From Hydrogenophilales bacterium (GTDB lineage Bacteria; Pseudomonadota; Gammaproteobacteria; Burkholderiales; Thiobacillaceae): a stretch of 64,000 nt of DNA. The position numbers and the translations under genes were made by a program. A model generated the notes under the pieces. That model did not search any database and was not told where the DNA came from. It saw only the letters and a program-made list of their open reading frames with translations. Shown here piece by piece: positions 59,176 through 64,000 of the stretch. The stretch lies in NCBI GenBank assembly GCA_016719465.1, contig JADJYY010000003.1, positions 1 through 64,000 of the forward strand, read 5' to 3'. Numbering within the stretch: the stretch's first letter is position 1; each line of letters opens with the position of its first letter.

Positions 59176-60642
59176 ATGGACCAGCAGAATGCCGCCCCCG
59201 GCATGTCATCCCCCATCCCCCCCGGCGACTGGGACGTCCAGGTCGCCATCATCGGCGGCGGCCCCGGGGGCGAGGACTGCGCCCGGGACCTGGCCGACCA
59301 CGGCGTCAAGGTGGCCATGGTCAACAACGCCCCCCTGCCCGGCGGCGAATGCCTGTGGCGCGGCTGCATCCCTTCCAAGGCCTGGCGCCATGCCGCCGAC
59401 CTCATTCGCGACCGGGCCCGGGACCCGGACAAGGGCGTGATCGGCACCCACAGGCCGCGCCTGGATTGGGCCACCCTGGAAGCCCATCGCAAGAACGTGC
59501 TGCAAACCCGGGGCGAGCTGGCCATGAAGGCGGACAAGAGCGTGAAGATCGACGCGCGCCAGGGCTTCGCCAGCTTCGTCGATCTCCATACCCTCAAGAT
59601 CGTGGCCCCCGACGGCGCGGAATCCACCCTGACCTTCGGCGCCGCCGTCATCGCCACCGGCGCCCCTCCCTTCATCCCGCCGATTCCCGGCGCCCGCGAA
59701 AGCGTGGCCACCGGCGGCGTGCTCACCTCCGACACGATCTGGAACCTGCCGCGCCCGCCCGCCCGCCTGGGCATCATCGGCGGCGGCGTCATCGGCGTGG
59801 AAATGGCGCAGATCTGCCGGGATTTCGGCGGCGAAGTCCTCATGCTGGAAGCCAGGGAGCGCATCCTGGCGGAGATCGAGGAGGAGATCGCCCGGCACCT
59901 CACCGAGGTGCTGAAGGGCGAGTTTCCCATCGTGACCGGCGCCAGCATCACCGAGATCACCGGCCAGCCCGACAGCATGCGCGTCAAGTACACGGACGCC
60001 GCCGGCACCCCGGGCGAGTGCCTGTGCGACTACGTGCTCATGGCCACCGGCAAGCGCCCCAACACCGCCAGGCTCAACCTGGAGGCCGCCGGCGTCGAGC
60101 TCGACGGCGCCGCCATCAAGACCGATTCCCGCTGCCGCACCAGCGTCCCCCACATCTACGCCGTGGGCGACGTCATCGGCGGCTACATGCTGGCCCACAC
60201 CGCCGCCGCCCAGGGCCGCGTCGCCGCCCACAACCTGCTAGGCCATGCCCTCGAGTACCACCAGGATCTGGATTGCGGCGTCACCTTCAGCCGCCCCCAG
60301 GCCGGTTTCGTCGGCCTGTCGGTGGCCCAGGCCAAGGCCCGGGGCATCGACGCGGTGGAAGCCAAGATGCCCATGAGCATCGACGCCAAGGCCATGATCG
60401 CCATGGAAGACCACGGCATGATCAAGCTGGTGGCCGACAAGGCCAACGGCAGGATCATCGGTGTCCACCTGCTGGCCGACCACACCGACACCCTCATCGG
60501 CGCGGCGGTCATGATGGTCACCGCCGGCATGACCCTCGACCAGGTGGCTCAGGCCATCTTCCCCCACCCCACCCAGACCGAGATGTTCGGGGACCTGGCG
60601 CGCCGCCTCCTGGCGCGACTGAGGCGACTCTCCAGCCACTGA
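59176..60642 (+). CDS. Lpd/mercuric-reductase-like FAD disulfide oxidoreductase
   Basis: 488-residue class I pyridine-nucleotide disulfide oxidoreductase. FAD fold VAIIGGGPGGEDCARDLADH, redox pair in GGECLWRGCIPSKAWRHA, NAD(P) fold RLGIIGGGVIGVEMAQI, second FAD motif HIYAVGDVIGGYMLAHTAA and the C-terminal HPTQTEMF that supplies the His-Glu pair. The CLWRGC sequence differs from the CLNVGC of true Lpd, and there is no lipoyl domain or metal-binding Cys pair, so the substrate is uncertain. The start at 59176 follows GAGGAG. It stands alone, convergent with the OmpA-like gene. Confidence 0.8.
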   Translation: MDQQNAAPGMSSPIPPGDWDVQVAIIGGGPGGEDCARDLADHGVKVAMVNNAPLPGGECLWRGCIPSKAWRHAADLIRDRARDPDKGVIGTHRPRLDWATLEAHRKNVLQTRGELAMKADKSVKIDARQGFASFVDLHTLKIVAPDGAESTLTFGAAVIATGAPPFIPPIPGARESVATGGVLTSDTIWNLPRPPARLGIIGGGVIGVEMAQICRDFGGEVLMLEARERILAEIEEEIARHLTEVLKGEFPIVTGASITEITGQPDSMRVKYTDAAGTPGECLCDYVLMATGKRPNTARLNLEAAGVELDGAAIKTDSRCRTSVPHIYAVGDVIGGYMLAHTAAAQGRVAAHNLLGHALEYHQDLDCGVTFSRPQAGFVGLSVAQAKARGIDAVEAKMPMSIDAKAMIAMEDHGMIKLVADKANGRIIGVHLLADHTDTLIGAAVMMVTAGMTLDQVAQAIFPHPTQTEMFGDLARRLLARLRRLSSH

Positions 60643-60649
60643 AAACTTG

Positions 60650-60682
60650 CCCCGCTCCCCGTCCGTGGAACGCGGAGCGGGG
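60650..60682. terminator. hairpin between convergent genes
   Basis: A 9-bp stem CCCCGCTCC/GGAGCGGGG with a 15-nt loop lies between the ends of the flavoprotein gene and the OmpA-like gene. No T-run follows on either strand, so it is a possible two-way terminator of weak type. Confidence 0.4.
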
Positions 60683-60708
60683 ACCGAACGACGCGATGAC
60701 CGCGCCGG

Positions 60709-61425
60709 TCAGGCGCCCGTCACGCCCGGGGTAGAGGGAGAGGTGGCGGGTTTTTCCTCCACCACGGGCACGACCCACAATTCGACGCGGCGGTTGAGTT
60801 GACGCCCCGCCTCGGTGGCATTGTCGGCGCGGGGCTCGGTCTCACCCCGGCCGTAGGCATCCAGGCGCAGGGCATTGACCTTCTGGCTGGCGAAATGATC
60901 CAGGACGGCCCGGGCGCGTTGCTCGGAGAGCGCCTGGTTGTCGGCGTGGGTTCCCAGGCTGTCGGTATGGCCGATCACGGTCACGGTGGTCTTGCCGTAT
61001 TGATTCAGGACCCGGGAAATCTTGTCCAGCGTCGCCAGATAGCCCGGCTTCAGCACGGCGGACAGGTTGTCGAAACCGGTGGTGGAGGTCATGCGGACCA
61101 GCAGGGCGTTATCCGAGGCGCGCTTGTCCAGGGTGATTTCCCCGCGCTGGATTTCCGGTTGCAGTTGCAGCTCCAGATCCTTCTGCTGCTTGTCCATGTA
61201 GTGGCCCACCGCCGTGCCGGCCAGGCCACCCCCGATGGCGCCGATCAGCGCCCCCTTGCCCCGGTTCTTCTTGTTGATCACCGCGCCCAGCACCGCGCCA
61301 CCGGCCGCGCCGATGAGGGCGCCCTGCTCGGTTTTGGTCAATTCGCGCGGATCGCCCAGGTCGTTGGTGGCGCAACCGGCGAGCAAACTTGAAATCAGGG
61401 GAATGGCGATGAAGGGACGACGCAT
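60709..61425 (-). CDS. OmpA-family lipoprotein with glycine zipper
   Basis: 238 residues. Signal with lipobox (FIAIPLISSLLAGCATN), a glycine-zipper segment (GALIGAAGGAVLGAVINK, GALIGAIGGGLAGTAVGHYM) that can insert in membranes, and a C-terminal OmpA domain binding peptidoglycan (VTVIGHTDSLGTHADNQALS, RLDAYGRGETEPRADN, LNRRVELWV). This is the YiaD/Pal-like layout of an outer-membrane lipoprotein tethered to the wall. The ATG at 61425 has AAGGA upstream; the open frame beyond is discarded. Confidence 0.88.
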   Translation of the reverse strand: MRRPFIAIPLISSLLAGCATNDLGDPRELTKTEQGALIGAAGGAVLGAVINKKNRGKGALIGAIGGGLAGTAVGHYMDKQQKDLELQLQPEIQRGEITLDKRASDNALLVRMTSTTGFDNLSAVLKPGYLATLDKISRVLNQYGKTTVTVIGHTDSLGTHADNQALSEQRARAVLDHFASQKVNALRLDAYGRGETEPRADNATEAGRQLNRRVELWVVPVVEEKPATSPSTPGVTGA

Positions 61426-61774
61426 GATTAATCCTTGTTGGATGAGATTGGAACAGCTTGGAGCGAGCCGAAATGCACTGCTGGAGCGCTTGGCTGAATA
61501 CTTCAGGCAGTTCCGATTTTCCCTCACCTCCGCCCCGGATTGCAGCCTCGCCGCACCTCGCACCCGGTGATTCGGGGCGGCCTGTTACCCCATCACAACG
61601 CTCCGCTCGCCGGCCCGGGACTTCCTCGCGCCGCGACACGAGGGAATCCGCGTTCAGTGGCGGGACCGGGGCATGGCGGGATTGACGGCGGAACGCCCCC
61701 TGTCATCCCGCGCTCCCCGCTGCCCGTTATGGATCATTGAGCTATAGTGCCCGCGAACCCTGGAGGTACCCGTC
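61426..61774. other. 349-bp divergent intergenic region
   Basis: No gene is supported here. Short frames on both strands lack family features. A -10-like TATAGT (61743-61748) and a good GGAGG ribosome-binding site (61762-61766) precede the Cys-rich gene on the plus strand; no matching -35 is seen. The rest is GC-rich sequence without a clear repeat. Confidence 0.5.
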
Positions 61775-62056
61775 ATGAAACACATCCTGGCAATCGTCTT
61801 CTTCCTGTCCTGGATCACCCCCCTGGGCGCCGCCGACATGGCGCCCTCCAAGGACATCGTCCCCCCGGCCTCGGCGCCGGCGGCGAGCATCCTGTCCCCC
61901 TGCCCCGCCCCCGACCGTCTCAGCCAGGTCAGCCAGGCCGACTGCTGCAAGGGCCACAAGGGCGTCTGCGGCTGCCGCGCCGGCAAGATTGTGTGCTGCG
62001 ACAACACCACCAGTGCCAACTGCGCCTGCCATGGGGATTCAGGGGTGGAGAACTGA
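61775..62056 (+). CDS. small secreted Cys-rich protein, unknown
   Basis: 93 residues with a signal peptide (MKHILAIVFFLSWITPLGAA) and a compact Cys-rich C-terminal half: CPAP, DCCKGHKGVCGCRAGK, VCCDNTTSANCACHG, in all ten Cys in about 45 residues. Pairs such as CC and CxC suggest disulfides or metal binding (for example copper or zinc), but I do not recognise a family. Strong ribosome-binding site GGAGG eight bases upstream. No neighbour suggests a pathway. Confidence 0.75.
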   Translation: MKHILAIVFFLSWITPLGAADMAPSKDIVPPASAPAASILSPCPAPDRLSQVSQADCCKGHKGVCGCRAGKIVCCDNTTSANCACHGDSGVEN

Positions 62057-62265
62057 GGGCCGATTCAGGCTACTCCCCCATCCCCAGCGTGAGCGGGTGC
62101 GGACGGACAATCGACCGATACGGCTCGTCGCCGTCCAAGCCGACCCGCTGGAGGATGCCGTGCAAGGCGCGGGGCGAAGTGGAGTCGTTCTCCACAAGTC
62201 ACCCGCAACACGGCAACGCGCCGCATACAAACGGCGCAGGGCATGACCCCTGTTGAAATAGGCTA

Positions 62266-63105
62266 TTAGGGCGTGTCAGCGGGAACGGCCGTGACCTGGA
62301 CTTCAATTTGACTTGCAACACTGGCGGCACGTTTTCCGACGGCCGAGCTCTTGAACACGACCTGTCCAGGCTGATTTGGCGCGAAGGTGGCGCAAACGGT
62401 GCGTTTCGCCGCGGGGGTGAAGTCGTCGAATTTCCAGGACAGTTGCGTGTTGTCGCTGGTATCCGCGCCGCCGGATACGCACCTCACCTTGGCGCCCGTC
62501 GGCATGGGCAGGATCAATGTCGCCTGGGGATCGGTCAGGTCGCCACTATTGCCAAGCGTGCAGCAGTAGGTGATCAGTTGGGACTGTGGCGATTGGGTGG
62601 GCACCTCGCAGTTCAGGGCCAGCTCATGTTTCGGCCGCGGTAGCTGTTCCTCGATCCAGAAATTGCTGCAGGCCTTGGGCGTGACCACCCGATAGCGCCG
62701 TTCGCCGGAAATGAATGAAAACTCGTAGGCATCGATGGGTTTTTTCCCCGCCCACTTCACATTGCGCAGCAAGTCGACCTTGCCCTTGGTTCGGGTCGAC
62801 ATGGCCGGAAGGACGGTCCCGACGGGAATGCGTAACTCCCTGATCGGCGCGTTCGCGGCCGCCCCGCGGAAATCCTCGATGTCGCCGCTGTATTCGCTCA
62901 TGCGCAGCACCTGCTGCACATCCTCCCGCAAGGCATCGCTCAACAGGGTGCGACGCAGGTCCTCCGGCGTTTTCAAGGGGTCGGCAAAGCGCGTGGCGGG
63001 GTTTCCCAGGCGGGTGGCGCGGTGGGGTTCAGTCTGGGCGGCGGCGAGCAGGCCTGAGAACAGGGTGAGGGCAACGAGCGCCAGGGATGCAAGTGTGCGG
63101 GTCAT
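62266..63105 (-). CDS. predicted secreted protein of unknown function
   Basis: 279 residues with an N-terminal signal peptide (TLASLALVALTLFSGLLAAA). Residues about 80-165 form a domain with RELRIPVGTVLPAMSTRTKG and YEFSFISGERRYRVVTPKAC. The C-terminal half (ITYCCTLGNSGDLTDPQATL, TVCATFAPNQPGQVVFKSSA) resembles a DUF11-like beta-sandwich repeat domain. I cannot assign a family with certainty. It is downstream of the cyclase gene on the same strand, 128 nt apart. Confidence 0.65.
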   Translation of the reverse strand: MTRTLASLALVALTLFSGLLAAAQTEPHRATRLGNPATRFADPLKTPEDLRRTLLSDALREDVQQVLRMSEYSGDIEDFRGAAANAPIRELRIPVGTVLPAMSTRTKGKVDLLRNVKWAGKKPIDAYEFSFISGERRYRVVTPKACSNFWIEEQLPRPKHELALNCEVPTQSPQSQLITYCCTLGNSGDLTDPQATLILPMPTGAKVRCVSGGADTSDNTQLSWKFDDFTPAAKRTVCATFAPNQPGQVVFKSSAVGKRAASVASQIEVQVTAVPADTP

Positions 63106-63188
63106 CGGCTTGGGGGGACAGTGAATGCTGTAGGGAAAAGTCTATCGCTCAATGGATAGGCATGTCAGGCAGACAAGGCCCTTCTCCG

Positions 63189-63244
63189 GCGCTATTTCGC
63201 CAGTGCCATTTCGCCGGTGCCATTTCGTCGGCGCTATTTCCCCG
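63189..63244. repeat. four 14-nt tandem repeats at the cyclase 3' end
   Basis: GCGCTATTTCGCCA, GTGCCATTTCGCCG, GTGCCATTTCGTCG and GCGCTATTTCCCCG in tandem (56 nt, eight heptamer lengths). The cyclase stop codon lies within the last unit. The units are imperfect but the period is exact. Confidence 0.8.
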
Positions 63245-64000
63245 CCGCCACCCAGACCCCATCCCAATCGCCGGGCGGCGGAGTTTCCCGGAATGCGCGG
63301 ATGCGATCCAGGAACACCTGGCTGGGCCCGTCCTCCGGCGCCAGTTTCAGGCATTCGTTGAAGACGCTGTCGGCGCCGTCCCAGTCCCGCGCCCGGTAGC
63401 GCGCCAGGCCCGCCTCGAAGGCGACGGCGAGAGCCTGGGCGTCGGCGTCGCCGCGACGTCCCAGCAATTCGGATACCCGTTCCGGCTCCACCCGTCCCAT
63501 CACCCGCAGGCTGTCGATCTCCCGGAACACGAAGGCGTCGCCGGCCAGGCGCCGGGTCTGTTCGCCCACCAGGATGCGGCTGCCATAGAACTTGTTGGCC
63601 TGCTCCAGGCGCGAGGCCAGGTTGACCGTGTCGCCGATGACGGTATAGCCCCGGGCGGTTTCCGAGCCGATGTTGCCCACCAGCACCTCGCCGGTGGCGA
63701 TGCCCATGCGCGCCTCCACCCGGGGCAGGCCGTGGCGGATGCCGATCAGGCTGGGCAGGTCGGCGCGAAACTCGTCCAGCTTGTCGCGCTGGTCCAGGGC
63801 CGCCTCGCAGCACAGGGCGGCGTGGGAAGACTCTTCGGTGAAGGGCTGGCCCCAGAAAGCCATGACCGAGTCGCCGATGTACTTGTCGATGATGCCCTGG
63901 CGGGCCCGGATGACCTCGGCCATGAGGGCGAAGTAGCGGTTGAGGAAGCGCACCGCCGCGTCCGGGGTGAGGCCCTCGCACATTTGCGTGAAGCCGGCCA
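63234..64000 (-). CDS. class III adenylate/guanylate cyclase, C-terminal part (cut by window edge)
   Basis: The last 255 codons of a cyclase. In frame from the edge it reads AGFTQMCEGLTPDAAV, then the catalytic domain with DKYIGDSVMAFWGQP (metal-binding Asp), GIATGEVLVGNIGS and YTVIGDTVNLASRLEQANK (transition-state Asn/Arg). A C-terminal tail with a TPR-like stretch (FEAGLARYRARDWDGADSVF) follows. The N-terminal sensor part (often CHASE2 or another extracellular domain) is outside the window. It may supply cAMP to regulators such as the cNMP-binding protein at 6046, but no link is shown. Confidence 0.9.
   Translation of the reverse strand, partial: AGFTQMCEGLTPDAAVRFLNRYFALMAEVIRARQGIIDKYIGDSVMAFWGQPFTEESSHAALCCEAALDQRDKLDEFRADLPSLIGIRHGLPRVEARMGIATGEVLVGNIGSETARGYTVIGDTVNLASRLEQANKFYGSRILVGEQTRRLAGDAFVFREIDSLRVMGRVEPERVSELLGRRGDADAQALAVAFEAGLARYRARDWDGADSVFNECLKLAPEDGPSQVFLDRIRAFRETPPPGDWDGVWVAAGK

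Overview
The window is a GC-rich stretch of a bacterial chromosome, most likely from a betaproteobacterium. The grounds are the gene order leuC-(entericidin)-leuD-leuB-asd-usg-fimV-(EcfT)-truA-trpF-trpB-trpA-accD-folC-SPOR-purF-metZ, the infC-rpmI-rplT-pheS block, map-glnD, the aceE-aceF-lpdA set in which Lpd carries its own lipoyl domain, and a nap cluster beside a Dnr-type regulator. No lower rank can be fixed from sequence alone, but a Rhodocyclales- or Nitrosomonadales-like denitrifier fits.

Layout. 1-3.8 kb (minus): translation genes thrS, infC (apparent AUA start), rpmI, rplT, pheS (cut by the window edge) and tRNA-Val. 3.9-10.3 kb (plus): metG (two frameshifts), a cyclic-nucleotide-binding protein, acyP, map, glnD. 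10.30-10.47 kb: a palindromic MITE-like element that supplies the stop codons of both neighbouring genes. 10.4-15.1 kb (minus): flagellar genes (FlhB-like, fliK, DUF2802, flaF, flbT, an unknown, flagellin), whose flagellin/FlaF/FlbT part is of the alphaproteobacterial kind. 15.2-17.0 kb: an unknown protein, cbpA and a divergent hfq. 17.2-23.4 kb: napDAGHB for periplasmic nitrate reduction, divergent from a Crp/Fnr (Dnr-like) gene with an FNR-type box between them. 23.4-41.6 kb (minus): the long amino-acid and purine biosynthesis run listed above. 41.7-47.1 kb: MFS transporter, ydcH, aroC, a lipoprotein, a YiiX-like hydrolase and an M17 aminopeptidase. 47.3-53.3 kb (plus): pyruvate dehydrogenase complex.

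53.3-58.5 kb is the accessory region: a HigBA toxin-antitoxin pair and a roughly 1,470-residue DUF4062-STAND NTPase, a candidate anti-phage defence protein. It lies between two direct copies of the 3' end of lpdA that share a perfect 105-bp block. Within it higB and the STAND gene carry small frameshifts, as metG does outside it. After it come a thioesterase, an Lpd-like flavoprotein, an OmpA-like lipoprotein, a small Cys-rich secreted protein, an unknown secreted protein and a class III nucleotide cyclase cut by the window edge.

A pattern that no annotated gene explains is a set of heptanucleotide arrays. Blocks of exactly four heptamers (28 nt), alone or as inverted pairs, sit in the asd-leuB spacer, inside aceE, in the interdomain linker of lpdA, and in degenerate form inside the M17 aminopeptidase. 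A (TTCACCC)13 array fills the aceF-lpdA spacer. Related 12-nt and 14-nt repeats occur in the aceF linker and at the 3' end of the cyclase gene.
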